DNA from: Ustilaginoidea virens
Lineage: Eukaryota; Ascomycota; Sordariomycetes; Hypocreales; Clavicipitaceae
Direction of reading: 5' to 3'
Length of the DNA: 64,000 nt
Assembly: GCF_000687475.1 (NCBI RefSeq)
Contig: NC_057316.1
Location: 4,898,001-4,962,000, forward strand
Within the stretch, counting starts at the first letter, position 1, and each line of letters starts with the position of its first letter. Shown here piece by piece: positions 23,164-35,167 of this stretch. Below the pieces are notes generated by a model, which saw only the letters and a program-made list of their open reading frames with translations, searched no databases and was not told where the DNA came from. A program made the position numbers and the translations under genes.

Positions 23164-23890
23164 ACATGGATCCATCATCGACCTCCTTATCAACCGAAAG
23201 TATTGCTTTGCCATTCTTTACCAATCGGTGGTGGTGAAGAATATCTTCTTCTTTTCCAGACTTGATTCTTTCTTTCCTTCTTTCTTCCTCTCTTTCTTTC
23301 TTTCTCTTATCTTTTACTAGTGATTATTTTGTTTAATCTTTGGACTTACATAATTGGCGCACAAGCACGATACCCCCGCTCAGGCATCAAGATCCATGTC
23401 TTTGACGCAAACTTGGCTATTTATTTATGCTGCTAGCATCATTTGTGGTGCGTTGCAAGAGTTGGATGGAAGCCCCGTGCTTTTTTTTTCGGAACGGCAT
23501 GAGTTCGCTGGGGAGAGAAGCTTCGTTCGCACGAGGGGAGATGAGGATGCATTCGCAGGACAAGTTTCTTGGAGCGGTGACTACCCAACGAGTAGAGAGG
23601 ATGGAGCCGGGGGCAGGCAGTTTTATTGTTCGCTTGACAAGGGCGGTTGCTGCCTCTTTTACATCTCTCATTGCTGGTATTGACTCGGCAGAATTTATAC
23701 ATCATGAATGCTACATGAACAGACTTGCAAGCAAGCAAGCCTGGCCTCACATCTCGCGGTGACATGTCGTGGCGGTTAAATTGTGCATCCGGCCGGGAAT
23801 TAATTAGTAAAACGAACCGGACCCCACGCGTCCGTCGTCCGTCACAGGACAAGGTGCGCGCGAGCGGGCAGAAGAAGGGGGCTCCTCCTC
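23164..23890. other. Convergent intergenic region
   Basis: 3' flanks of the FNIP/Lst4-type gene and dbp10. AATAAA overlaps the stop of the former (23160-23165), and a CTTT-rich tract lies at 23265-23316. No gene is seen. Confidence 0.6.
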
Positions 23891-26719
23891 CTACTTCTTT
23901 TTCCTCGTGGGCCGGGCGTTTTTCGCCCTTCGTCGCGCCTTTTCCTCCCTGGCCTTGCGGATATCCGCGGCCCCCTTGAGTTCCTTGCTGCTGCCCATTC
24001 CGTCCCGGAAGCGGCCGACGCGCTTGTCCCTGGCCTCGGCCACTCTCTTCTTGCGGACCTCAAAGTCGTCTCTGTACCTGTCGGCCTCCTTGGGCGCCTT
24101 CTCCTGCTTGTGCTTGTACCGCGCGCCGCCGGGCATGGCGCCGCGGGCGGCCCCGGCGCCGGGCTTCTCCGCCTCGCCCACCCTGGGCAGGCCGCCGGCC
24201 CGCTGGGCACGCCTCCACCTGTCGTAGCGCCCGCTCTGGAACGAGGCCGCGATCCGGACGCCCGACTCGCCCACAATCGTCTTGCTGCCGGCGCCCCTGG
24301 AGCCGTCGTCGTCGTTGTCGCGCGACACGTACTTTTTCGACTTGGCGTCCCAGCGCATCCTGGAGCGGGCGGGCTGCCCGAACGAGCGGGCCGTCTCGTC
24401 GTTGGCCAGGTCCATGGTGACGTGGCGGGCCGCCTCGACGAAGCCGCCGGAGTGGACGCCGTAGCCGCGCTCCTCGGCGGCGTTGGTGGTGCGAGGCGTG
24501 TAGCTCATGAAGACGTCTGGGTCGCGCCACTCGGCTCTGCCCTTTTTGCCGGCGGACCCGTTGGTCACCGTCACTTCGACGTCGCTGTCGCTGTCGCAGC
24601 CGGCTTGGTTGGTTTCGCCCGCCTCGGCCATTTCGTCGTCGGAATCCACGTCTGATTCGGGCCTGCGGCTTGGAACAGAAACAGGGGCAGGAACGTCGTC
24701 GTCGTCGTCGTCGTCATCGTCGTCGTCGTCGGCGCCTCGATCTTCGCTTTCCAGTTTCCTTGGTTGCCGATTCTTGGGAGTGATTCTCTTTCGGAGCTGC
24801 TTCATCACCTCTGCAGCTTCGGAATTGGACTTATCAGTGTGGCTGACCTCAAAGATGGTCTCTGAAGGTCTGAAGCCGCTAATCTTGGCAAGCATGTCCG
24901 CCCTCGCCTTTTCCATCCCGTCGACGTCTTGGCCGAACATCCTGTGGAGCTGACTCCAGCCGGTCGACGATACGATTTCTCTTGAGCGTTTCGCAGACTG
25001 GCTCGAGGCCGAGTTCCGGGTCTTGAGATAGAGCTTTTCGGCTTTGCCGGCGACACCTCGGAGAGCGCTAATGTCGACATTGTCGTGCAGCAGCTTGTTC
25101 ATCCACTCGACATTGGTTTCAACCATGTCGCGCCGCAACGATCCCACCACCACATCCGCAGCAAACGAAGGCTCGCCGCCCTCCTGACCCAGCACCAGCC
25201 TGCGACCCAGGAACAGCTGGAGATCGAGCAGGTACGGGGCATCGGTATCTCGGACCAGGCTGTAGCTCCAACCTCTTTTCCCAGCACGAGCGGTTCGGCC
25301 CACCCGGTGGACAAAGATTTTGGGTTGCGACGGAAAGTCGTAGTTGATGACGTTTGCGAGAATGGGGATGTCGATACCTCGGGCAGCCACATCCGTGACG
25401 ACGATGATGTTTGTTCTCCCTTTTCTGAAGTTGTCGACTTGGTTTCGTCGCGCCGTCTGGTCTAGCGAACCGTAAACGTGCGAGACGGCAAAGCCTGCGC
25501 TTTCAAGAACGTTTGCGAGATACTCGACGTGATGCTTGGTAGCCGTGAAGATAATGGTGGCATGGCGCGTCGGTTGGCCCGCGCCACTCTCCGCCCCTCG
25601 CTTTCGTTTCTTTGATCCTGCATCGTCTGCGGCCTCTTTCCCCCCCTCCGGAGCTCCAAGGGGGATTTTGACGACGTCGTGGAGAATATGAAGCAGAGAG
25701 CCCTCTTTTTCCGCACCCTTTACGGAGAAGAAGGCACTTTCGAGGTCCGGGGAGACCTTGGTCTCCGCGTCCAAGCGCACCAGGCTGGGATCTTGAAGCC
25801 CGGCGCGGGCAAACTCGACCAGCGACGCGGGAAGAGTGGCCGAGAAGAGCAAGGTCTGGCGAGACGAAGGGAGATGGTGCAGAATTTCAGTGAGCTGGGC
25901 TGCGAAGCCCATTTCAAACAGTCGGTCGGCTTCGTCAAATACAACATACTTGACGGAAGACAGGTCCAGCGACATCTCAACCTTCAAATGCAGGAAACGA
26001 CCGGGTGTGGCAATGACAATGTCGGGATTAGCTGCCATGGAGCCGAACTGCTCCTCGAGGCTGTCCCCGCCGACGAGGAGAACAGCCTTGAGATCGGTCC
26101 CACGGGCAAATTCCTTGACAACCTTCAGAGTTTGGATGGCGAGCTCTCGAGAAGGGGACAGGATGAGAGCCCTGCTTCCAAACTTGGCGCTGTGGGCACG
26201 CAGCCTCTCAATCATGGGGATGACAAAGGCGGCGGTTTTGCCAGATCCAGTTCGGGCCATGCCCACGACGTCTTTGCGTTCAAGAACGAGCGGTATAGTT
26301 TTTCTTTGGATTGGCGTGGGGACGGAAAATCCTTTGCGAGCAATCGCCTTGAGTAGGTTTGCATTCAGCCCTGCGGCGGTTTGGTTAGCATTCTTCCCAT
26401 GTCAGGGTCGCGCCCCGTCAACAGCAAGGAGAGGCCATCCATCCGCCTTACCCATTGCCTGGAAACCGCCGCCCTTCTTGACTGTTCGCCCTTTCAAGTT
26501 GGACGCTTTTCGAAAGGACGCCGCTTGCTGAAAAGCGATGAAAGCCTCGTCGCCACCATCTTCTGCTCGTTGATGAGGGTTCAGGATGTCGTCGAAATCG
26601 AAGTCGCCATCTGCTGCTGGCTGGGGCTGGCTGTCATTGTCACCTGGTCCTGGATATAACGAGTCGAGGATATCATATTCGAGTTCTGAAGCAGCTGGCG
26701 AAGCTGCACGCTGCGGCAT
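23891..26719 (-). CDS. dbp10: DEAD-box ATP-dependent RNA helicase Dbp10
   Basis: Predicted nucleolar RNA helicase (DDX54 type) for 60S ribosomal subunit assembly. Two exons on the minus strand: 26719-26452 and 26370-23891. The 81-nt intron has donor GTAAGG, branch TGCTAAC and acceptor CCGCAG, and gives 915 aa (yeast Dbp10 is 995). Motifs appear in order. Q motif: GFSVPTPIQ. Motif [10 protein letters not shown] (about 127). Ia: PSRELAIQT. Ib: TPGR. II: DEAD (about 235). [41 protein letters not shown]. The C-terminal part has a long Asp run ([12 protein letters not shown]), then the Dbp10-specific region ([26 protein letters not shown]) and a basic tail. The start codon [11 protein letters not shown] precedes the acidic DSLYPG and DFDDIL motifs usual for this family. 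Divergent from the DNAJC8-like gene. Confidence 0.96.
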
Positions 26720-27251
26720 GGTAGCTGTCGTTGGCGCCGAGTTGACGCAGGCCACCTGTTGCCTGTTGATTAATCTCTGAGACGATGGGGGTGATGCCGA
26801 GAAATCAATGCATCTATCCATCCATCCACGGCCAACTAGTTTTTTTTTTTTTGTTTTTCCCCCAAGGCCCACGAATTTACTGTTATCTTATCGCCGGGGA
26901 TGGGCAGGTGGATCCGTGGGTCAGCGGGTCAGCACGGTACTTGTCAAAGCTACCGACATGATACAAACCTGCAAAGTATTCCGTACCCGAAGGCCCTCCT
27001 CCAACCGGAAAACAACTTCATTAGTCACAGACGGGTTACAGCTTACGCACCTCCGACTTGTATTCCTTTCATTTGCGAAGCCACGCCATATCCATATCCA
27101 TATCCATATCCATATCCATATCCATATCCATTTCCATATCCATTTCCATATCCATTTCCATATCCATTTCCATTTCCATATCCATATCCGCGACGCCCAC
27201 GCCCACGCCCGCGCCCACGCCGTCACAGTCTTCCATTCAATCACAGCAGGC
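26720..27251. promoter_or_regulatory. Bidirectional promoter region of dbp10 and the DNAJC8-like gene
   Basis: The 532 bp between two divergent start codons carry a T tract (26840-26851) and a long CATATC-type hexanucleotide array (27084-27189). No other gene fits. Confidence 0.6.
27084..27189. repeat. (CCATAT)n hexanucleotide array
   Basis: About 17 copies of a 6-bp unit, CCATAT with regular CCATTT variants in the second half. It ends 60 bp before the ATG of the DNAJC8-like gene, so it probably lies in its leader or core promoter. Confidence 0.93.
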
Positions 27252-27486
27252 ATGGCTGCAGATGAAGCCCTCGAGGACAAGGATGCGCTCGACGCTCTTG
27301 AATTGGAAGCCAAGGAATTCGACAAGGTACGCTTTCTGCGCTCTGCTCAGAGGAAGCGAATACTAACAGACCCTTTCCGTGCGTCGCAGGATGCCGAAAT
27401 TGATCGAATTTTGAGAGCGTTCCGACTAGACGCGTCAGTCCCAAATAGCCGATGACCTTCTCCCTGCTAACGTGCCACTTGGGCAT

Positions 27487-27549
<63 letters not shown>

Positions 27550-28107
27550 GTACTGACTGACCCGCCTGCCTGTAGCTACGCCGTCTTAGATCTCCAACCC
27601 GGTGTTCCAGAGTCCGACATCAAAGTTACCTACCGCAAGAAATCGCTTCTCATTCACCCGGATAAAACAAAGAACCCGCAAGCCCCAGACGCCTTTGACC
27701 GTCTCAAAAAGGCCCAGACGGAGCTCATGGACGAGAAGCATCGCGGGAGGCTGGACGAGGCGATTGCGGACGCGCGGATGCTCCTGATTCGAGAAAACAA
27801 ATGGACCGTGGACAGCCCCGAACTCAAGACGGACGATTTTACCAAGAAGTGGCGCGAGAAGACAAAAGAGGTTCTCATCGACAACGAGCACCGCCGCAGA
27901 CGTCAGATGAAGGCCCAGATGCAGGAAGAAGGTAGGGAGCAGCGGAAGCAGGAAGCCGAGCTCGACGAGAGGAAGCGCAAGAGACAGCATGAGCAGGACT
28001 GGGAAGCAACGCGCGATGAGCGCATCAGCAGTTGGAGGACTTTTCAGAAGGGCAAGTCCGCCGACTCGGACAAGAAGAAGAAGAAGAAACTTAAACCCAT
28101 AGGGTGA
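27252..28107 (+). CDS. spf31: DNAJC8/Spf31-type J-domain splicing protein
   Basis: Predicted nuclear J-domain co-chaperone associated with the spliceosome (human DNAJC8, fission yeast Spf31). Three exons: 27252-27326, 27390-27433 and 27576-28107, giving 216 aa. Intron 1 (63 nt) has GTACGC and a TACTAAC branch. Intron 2 (142 nt) has GTCAGT, a 53-nt T run and a TACTGAC sequence near the TGTAG acceptor; the phases join exactly (DA|Y). The J domain starts YAVLDLQPGVPESDIK and has the Hsp70-activating HPD motif (67-69, LLIHPDKTKNP). A long basic coiled-coil tail follows (RRRRQMKAQMQEEGREQR), ending in a Lys-rich nuclear signal. The length fits DNAJC8 (about 250). It converges on mdj1. Confidence 0.9.
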
Positions 28108-28682
28108 GGCGGGCGCACGCTCTTTTCCACCACCCTTCTTTCCCCCTTTTTTTCTTATTTCTTTCTCACCAGGAAACGAAGTAGCAGTCCACTTGTGCAT
28201 GTCTGCATGTCTTTCAGCTCTCTCCATCTTCAAGTGCCGAGCATAACGCACGTTTTGTCTGCTCTGCCAGTCCCAATCCATTCATAGTGAGTGCTGTTAT
28301 GCATACCGATTGCTGAAGCTCTTGATTGCCAAATCATCCGACATGTCCCGAATCATCAAAGCAAGGTCATATGTACACGATGATTGCATTAATATAGTCA
28401 GAGATTTTTCTCGGGCACATATCTCTACATGGTGGTTTCCTTCCCCTTCAGCCCATAAACAAACCCCCACCGATCTAAATTTATGACATGACAGTAGGTC
28501 CAACGATGGATTTTTGAAGTAATTCATCCTTCTCCCGAAACGACGCCGCTTGCTATGATTCCAAGCATCTTGAAATCTCCAACACCGTTCAATGCAACCT
28601 TCTTTAATCTGCACTACCCACGCTTTTCACACAATTATTGTACAGCCTACAACGATTTGCTGGTGCCGGCGGGATTCTAGCG
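28108..28682. other. Convergent intergenic region
   Basis: 3' flanks of the DNAJC8-like gene and mdj1. It is AT-richer than the genes, and no gene is seen. Confidence 0.55.
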
Positions 28683-30423
28683 TTACGAGGAGTCGGACTT
28701 CTTGGGCTCCTCGTTCGGCTTTTCTTTTTTGGTTTCCTTGCCTTCACTAGTCGGTGATCCCTTGGGTCCTTCTTCCTTTTCATGAGCTGGATGGTTGGTA
28801 AGTGTGTGCCACATGGACTTGAGGAAGCCCTCATTCTTATGTGTTCCCGGGTCAGATCGCGCGGTGCTATGGGTTGCGAATTAGTTCTTTTCCCTGCTCG
28901 GCTCAAGAATTTTGTGCTTTTTTTTTCTGCTTCTTACTTTTGTGATGCCGAAACATTCATGACTCGTCTGGCTGTCTTGTCACCCATCTCGTCCGCGAGC
29001 ATCTCAACTATTGTCCGCTGATTGGCGCTGAGGTATTTGGGCATGTTGACCTTGAACTCAACTCGAAGGTCCCCGGAGCCTCCTCGTCTCGCCCCTAGCC
29101 TCTTCATGCCCATGCCGGTCAGAGTCATCTTGTCACCGGTGTTTGTCCCAGTGGCAACTTTGACCTTGACAGAACCATCCAGTGTAGGGATGCTAACTTG
29201 GCCACCCAGTAGAGCCGTGGTGAGCGGAATGTTGGCGGTGTAGAGAATGTTTGACCCTTCACGACTGAATTTGGCATCTTTGGCAACACGCACAAAGACG
29301 TACAGGTCGCCTTGTTGAGTTCTGGCATGGGGATCGCTAGACCGTCCTGTAGCTGGAGCATCACCAGCGCCATCGATCCGGAGTCGCATGCCGTCTTCAA
29401 TACCGGCGGGGATATCGATGGTGATTGTTTTTCGTTCCCTCACGACACCGTTCCCGGAGCAGGTTCGGCACTCGGAACCCTTGGGGATCGTCGTACCCGT
29501 GCCATCGCAAGTCCCACACGTGGATGCCATTTGGAACCCGCCTTGCATGAAATGTAACCGCGTTCCGGTCCCGTTGCAAGATTTGCAAGGCGAACGCTGC
29601 GTACCCGCTTTCAAACCGCTGCCTGCGCAGGATCCACACGTCGTCAATGGTGTGATGCTGATAGTTTTGCTGGTGCCTTTTGCGGCCTCCATGAAGCTTA
29701 TGCTGGCCTGCACCTCGATATTGTCGCCCACCAGGATTTCTTGCTGAAACGGGTTCGAACGTGCGCCTCGACGGCCGCCAAAGGGACCTTGTTGGCCAGT
29801 GAAGGCCGAAAAAATATCCTCAAAGTTGAACCCGCCACCAAAACCACCTTGCGCTCCGAAACCAGAGAATGGGTTGCCAGCACCTCCAAACGGATCGCCT
29901 CCGGGGGCTCCGCTTGGGTCGAAGCCAGCCGCACCAAACTGGTCGTACTGCTCCTTCTTTTTCGGATCGGACAGGATTTCGTACGCGGATTGGATTTCGG
30001 CGAATTTCTCTTTTGCGTTGGCGTCCTTGTTCGTGTCGGGGTGGAACTTCTTGGCTAGACCATAGTACGCCTTTTTGATTTCTGATGCAGATGCGGATTT
30101 GCTCACGCCGAGAGCTTGGTAAGGGTCTTTTTGGGCCGTGGAGCCGGTGCTATGGAAAGCCTGCAAAAACATATCAATCAGAATACACGCTCTTCGAAAA
30201 GGACAAGGGCTGCCTCGGAGTATTTGCTTACTCGCTTACCGGCGGGCATATCACTGTGCCTTGGTCGTGAACAGGTTGCGCGAGGGCTCATGCGTATTGC
30301 AGCAGTGTGAAGCTGCGCTCGTTTGTTCACGCATTGTTGAATTTCGCGGCGATGACACCCAAGCTTGCTATGTGCGAGGGAGCGGACAGGCGCTGCGGCC
30401 TTCGTGAACAAGCTGGTCTTCAT
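28683..30423 (-). CDS. mdj1: Mitochondrial type I J protein Mdj1
   Basis: Predicted matrix co-chaperone of mitochondrial Hsp70 (Ssc1). Three exons on the minus strand: 30423-30232, 30160-28938 and 28866-28683, giving 532 aa (yeast Mdj1 is 511). The N-terminus [20 protein letters not shown] is a typical basic presequence. The J domain (about 76-140) has HPD at 104-106. A Gly/Phe-rich linker follows ([15 protein letters not shown]). Four CxxCxGxG zinc motifs start at about 239, 256, 279 and 295 ([32 protein letters not shown]). The last exon gives the fungal Mdj1 tail ([20 protein letters not shown]). Intron 1 offers two GTAAGC donors 8 nt apart; only the inner one (GT at 30231-30230) keeps the frame, since the other gives a stop at once. 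Both introns are 71 nt. Confidence 0.95.
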
Positions 30424-32025
30424 TGCGAAGAACAGCGAATCATTGGAAATTGCAAGTGACCGAGGGGACCAGAGTGAAGCTATCAATGTCAATTTGTTGT
30501 GTTGCCCTCCCTAATAGATTCTTCTCGAAAGATCCCCCAGAGCTGGCTGGGCGTTCCTAACTTTTTTTTCTACCGGCCTTGAGCCGATGCCTGCTGCCTG
30601 AGGCGACACATGCCGTCATAAACCGCAAGCACCTAGGTTATTTCGTACCTCCGATGTACCTCCGGCTAGGTACCCCCTACCTTAGCGGCGTAGTTATGTA
30701 GTCCATCCCTCCTAACAATTTTCAGCTGCACAACCCCCTTTCCCGCCTCAAACGTCGACGGTTTATTAATGCCCGCTGCGTTCTCAAGTCATAGATGGAG
30801 CACGCAGCTTAGCAGGGCACAGCCTCAACCGCACAGCAGACAAAGAAACTGATGCTTGGAGGTTTTTTTCCTTTTTTGGTACCCTAGTTCATGAGGGTGA
30901 ATCGTTTACCATCGTTTACCTGCAATTCGACAGAGTGGCTGGCGTGAATCAACAGCTCGGCCACAACCATTCCCCTTTTAGTCCCTTGCATTATCTGTAG
31001 TCTTCAGACGTGTCTTTGAGTAGTAGTTGTAAGTCCCTCCTCCACCTCCAATCATGCTCGGGTAGTCGCCATGGGCGGCGCGAGCCTCCAAGGCGGTATT
31101 CGCACTCCTTCGAGGCCTAAATCATAGCCGTCTTGATGCCCGATTTCCCACCTATAAGGGATTTTCGAGTTGAAAGGCATTTTGGGGATGCATTTCGCAA
31201 CTTTGGGCGCTGAGGCTTTGGATCGCCCATACAATGCCGTTCGGTTTCACTGTTTAACGTGACTGACTGACTGTTGGAGGCTACCAGCGCCTGACGATTG
31301 TTCTGGTGAGTTTTTTGACAAACCAGACGGCGAAGAGTTTCATCGACTCGCTGGCTGTTTCCGAAAAAATGGGCCACGGAAAAGGCAGCTGCGAAACAAA
31401 ATAAACAAGACCAGAAGATGGAGTTGTTCCGCATACGAACTGAAGATTTCAAAGTCTGTTCGCGACGTGATTCAGGCTGATGGGAGGGAGACAAAACGTC
31501 CTCATCCACGGCTTGTCTTCCTTTGGGCGCCGAGCTTGGCCTTTGAATCACAGAAAAAGGTCAAGGGAAGCTCTGCAGCTCATAGGGTTGGTCGACAAGA
31601 ATGCACCTTGTTTCAGGCCCGAGGCGAAAACTTGAAATATGTCAGAATGTCGGTATTACAATATTTCATCGACCTAGTGCTGATAGTGCTGAGTATAAGT
31701 CCCAGATCCTAAAACTTGCATGCTCAGTCAGTTATGCAAAATAAAAGACGTACAAGTGCAACTGACCAGTAGAGGCGTATTCTTTAAATCCTCCACTCTG
31801 TTCACGGCTTCCAGACGTTGTTGCTACCCCATAGCTTCAAAAGCAAGAGCACCAGCTCACATGGATTTGGACCAACCAGTCGACGACTTGCGGTGAAGCA
31901 GTATAGTCAAGATGTGTCGAACTATTATCAACGCTAAACCCAAGTCAAGTTCTCCTCAACTGCCCGTAACGCCTAACGATTGAGGATCCCACTCAACGCC
32001 CAGGGGCCCAGGTAGTACACGCTCT
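30424..32025. other. Intergenic region with a weak small-ORF candidate
   Basis: This is the 5' flank of mdj1, a TACCTCCG/GGTACC cluster (30633-30685) and AT-richer DNA up to the SAP30-like gene. The only open frame of note is minus-strand 31434-31117 (105 codons), which starts with a hydrophobic segment. No family is recognised, and it is not called as a gene. Confidence 0.45.
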
Positions 32026-32658
32026 TCAGCGATCAGATTCTATTACAGACTGCCTGCCGGGGGCTCCCACTCTGGGCAATTTGGCGCTCCGGATTTTGTA
32101 TAGAAAATCAACAATTACATCGTTCTCATGGATCCCAAGGCCGTTGAAGTGCTTTCTCACAGTCTTTTCCAAGCTCTCTTTGCTTTGCCGCCGTGCTTCT
32201 TGTTTCCGGATCATTGTCGGGGAGTATCGCCCAATGCTGTAAGGCCGTGACATGACCGTATGATGAAACGTGCTGGCAAATGCCGTAGGTGTCGGTAATT
32301 GATGCTCACGTCGGTATGAATGCAGGTCATCACGATGGAAAGTTGACCAGTTGATCTGTGACGACCATGTTACTGTTGGCAACGGGAACAAGGAAATGGT
32401 AGCAGGTTAAGGCGACTCATCAAGACAATCTTGTGGGCGGTCACCTACCGTTGGTAATTGTGGCTCGGTGGTATGCTGCGCTGGTCCTGACGTAGGCGCT
32501 GCAGCAGCCTCGCGTAGTTGAGATGCATTGGGCTGGCTGGCTACGCGACGCATCTTTGCTGAAGTCGGATTACTTCCACCGGCTTTTTCTTTAGGGGCCG
32601 TTGTTGAGTCACCCTTGGGGTCGTCGCCAGCAGTCCGGGAGGATTTGGGGGGAGCCAT
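32026..32658 (-). CDS. SAP30-like Sin3-binding histone deacetylase subunit
   Basis: Predicted small subunit of the Sin3-Rpd3 histone deacetylase complex, bridging Sin3 and the deacetylase in the nucleus. Two exons on the minus strand: 32658-32449 and 32355-32026. The 93-nt intron (GTAGGT to CACAG) keeps frame and gives 179 aa. The first 66 residues are Ser/Thr/Ala-rich and disordered. The Sin3-binding region follows from residue 67 (EPQLPTINWSTFHRDDLH, SYRREHQLPTPTAFAS), then SIGRYSPTMIRKQE and VRKHFNGLGIHENDVIVDF, which are hallmark blocks of the fungal family. The junction in the middle of a conserved block (LPT|INWS) confirms the splice sites. Confidence 0.9.
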
Positions 32659-33822
32659 GGTATAATATTGCTAAATTTTTTCGCGTTTATTTCCTCTTTC
32701 TTCAAGAAGATGGGAAATCAAAAGGTGAGTATGCTTAGGATGTCGATTGGAGGCTCATTTGCTGAAAGAAGGATAGAACACGGTCCCAAGTAGAAGAGTC
32801 TAATGGGAGTCGGGAGGGATGAATCTTCGGTGTTCTGCCAGTTCTTGAGCGGGGCGGGCGGTGAGCATTGACGGACCCTCCTGGCTCTTGGCTCAAGTCT
32901 GCTGATTGCATTGAAGGGAGACGACGATTCATGATCATTGATCAGCCGGCAAAAGGAAAAGCAAGATGGCAAGAGTCCAAATCGATAACGCGATCGACTG
33001 AATCCGTGAGTGCGGTCTGTCACGAATTGAATTGTTGCAATCTATCTAGGCAGAGGTAAATGGACAATTCCAACCCTTCAAGATTTGCGATGACGTATGA
33101 CCTGTCCTGGTTGGCCGAATGCGGTTAGCGCTGAGTCATTGAGCTCTAGAGTCCAGCCCTAACTCATCTCAGCCATCTGTGGAGCTTTGCTAGCTTCTCT
33201 GGTATTTTCCACATGTATTTACGGGTTACTATGTATCAAGCATATCCTCCCTCTGGCGCAAGTATTTAGCACATCCGTCTGGGGCGTATGTTGCTGGGCC
33301 AACCGATACCGACTGTATCTGGTATATCATGCTTAAAACAGGGCAACATTACTCTGTGCTGCATTGTTCGTCTTACCGGCCTCCGAGGCACAAGGAAAGC
33401 TTCAGTGCCGGGCACCACTAAGTAAATGAGGCCTCTGATGATGATGAGCCTGGTGTTTAGGGGATGTCGTTTGTCAAAGTCGATCCTATGTACACATGAA
33501 TAGACCATGTGTATCGTATTCCGCAGCGGTTATAACTCGGGGCCTCGGTTTGGCTATAAAGGACCATCCAAAGTCACTTCAAGGAATGCTTCTCGAGAAG
33601 AGAAGCAGCAGCAAGTCAGAGCGTATCCGCTGAAGCATCGAATCAATAGTAATCCAGGTGGACTTGTACAGATAACGAAGAATACGGCATTGTCGACGGA
33701 CTGGAGAGGCGGCCTCAGTGTCACAACCTGGGGTCTACTCCATAAATGGGCATATATGATGAGAGGCTGTGTACTTTTGAACGGGGTCGCGGATGTACAA
33801 GCTGTCGGCCCAGCTCTCTGGA
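32659..33822. other. Intergenic region
   Basis: 5' flank of the SAP30-like gene and 3' flank of the thioesterase gene. AT-richer, with short frames only; no gene is recognised. Confidence 0.5.
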
Positions 33823-34471
33823 CTAGATTTTGGGTTCGGCATCAATATTGGCCTTCAAGTGCTCACAGATGCTCACAATCTCGCCATCCCTCTTTCTCCG
33901 CATGACGCCTTTCAACGTGGCCAACCTCTTGCCGACCTGCATCGCCTCAGTCTCAATGATTACCTCCTCTCCCACGGGCACGGGACGGAGATACGTCACG
34001 TTCAAGTTGCGCGTGACACCGAGGAGCTGCCAGAAGCCGGGCTTGCTGACAAGGACGAGGGGCATGGTGGTACACATGTCGAAAAGAGTGGCGACAGCAC
34101 CGCCATGCAGGTTGCCCAAGCGATTACAGTGCGCTTCTTGGCAGGTGAAGGCGAAGATGACGCGGGCTGGGGAGCTGGAGTCTGCGGCAGATACAGCAAG
34201 GTGAGGAAGGAGGGCGGACATCCATTCCTTATCGCGCGTGGCCCATATTAGCTCAGATGAAGCTGTGCACAAAGAAAAAGAAGCCAGTGGACCAGACGTC
34301 TGAAGATTTGTAGGTGCAGAGAAACGAAAGGACCGAGGAACAGCAGAAATGCAGAATATGTGATTGAAAACTCACCCCAGCCCTCCAGCGCCCACCATCT
34401 TCCTTTGTGAGCCAAGCAGCGACTAGCTCTACGGGATCACTGTCCATGTCATGATTGTTTTTCGCGCCCAT
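33823..34471 (-). CDS. Hotdog-fold thioesterase (PaaI/ACOT13-like)
   Basis: Predicted acyl-CoA thioesterase of the hotdog superfamily, substrate unknown. Two exons are proposed on the minus strand: 34471-34376 and 34251-33823, giving 174 aa. The donor is GTGAGT. The acceptor that keeps phase is CTGAG|CTA; the stronger-looking GTGCACAG site 10 nt upstream would need another phase and hits a stop. The catalytic-region motif [16 protein letters not shown] (around 75-90) contains the HGG step and the Asp expected of the family, and [14 protein letters not shown] is the following strand. The exon 1 pattern ([10 protein letters not shown]) fits fungal members. The exact junction is the least certain part. 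Its promoter is shared with pex12. Confidence 0.82.
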
Positions 34472-35167
34472 TGTTATTTCCTTTCCCTTTTCGGCTATTT
34501 ATGAGATGATTACTCCGTACTCCGTAAAGATTGGGGGCTTGCAGGTCTGCTTCGAGCGAAACAGCTTCAGGTCCGCACAGAACGATTGTCGTCGACAGTT
34601 TTTTGAGACTCGATTAAAGAAAAGGAGTGATAGATATATGTCAACGGTAGACCATGAACTCGACAGATGCGAGCCGAGGAAAGGAAGCTCTGGAAGGCTG
34701 CAGACGGGACGGAGTAACTCGAACTAGCCGCGTGGGCAATTACTTCCCCTACACCAAGGTACAGGTACATACTCTAGGAACCCCCCCCCCCCCAACAACC
34801 TTGTAGGTGCTCCCGCATTGCCGAGGCTCCTTCTGTGGCGAATCCATCCGATTGGACAGCCTGTGTAGTAACGAGCTTGTAGTTCTCCACTCGTCCAGAA
34901 GAAGTTGACCGGTTGGCCTTGGCATACTCAACCACAGGCTACAGTTAAAGCGTTTCAGTACCTTCTTGTCTGCGCTTGCCCTGCCTGCCGGCCATTTCGG
35001 TCTCATCAAGTGACAGAAATTGCGGCAGCGGCTTCTCTCTCATCGCAAGCCCTGCGACCCAGCCCGATTTCGATCCTGACCCTGTGCGTTTCCCAGCAAG
35101 AGCTCCCAGTCGCGTGTACGTTCGCAAATCACCAACCCCTGGCCCGAGCCTGCGGCAAGCTGTTGCG
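34472..35167. promoter_or_regulatory. Bidirectional promoter region of the thioesterase gene and pex12
   Basis: These 696 bp separate two divergent start codons. Two overlapping TACTCCGTA motifs lie at 34511-34526, a GGTACAGGTAC motif near 34760 and a C run at 34782-34793. No gene is seen. Confidence 0.5.

Noticed and set aside
23891..24655. Long overlapping frames on both strands in the 3' part of dbp10
   Set aside because: High GC removes stops; the Dbp10 frame alone carries the helicase C-terminal motifs.
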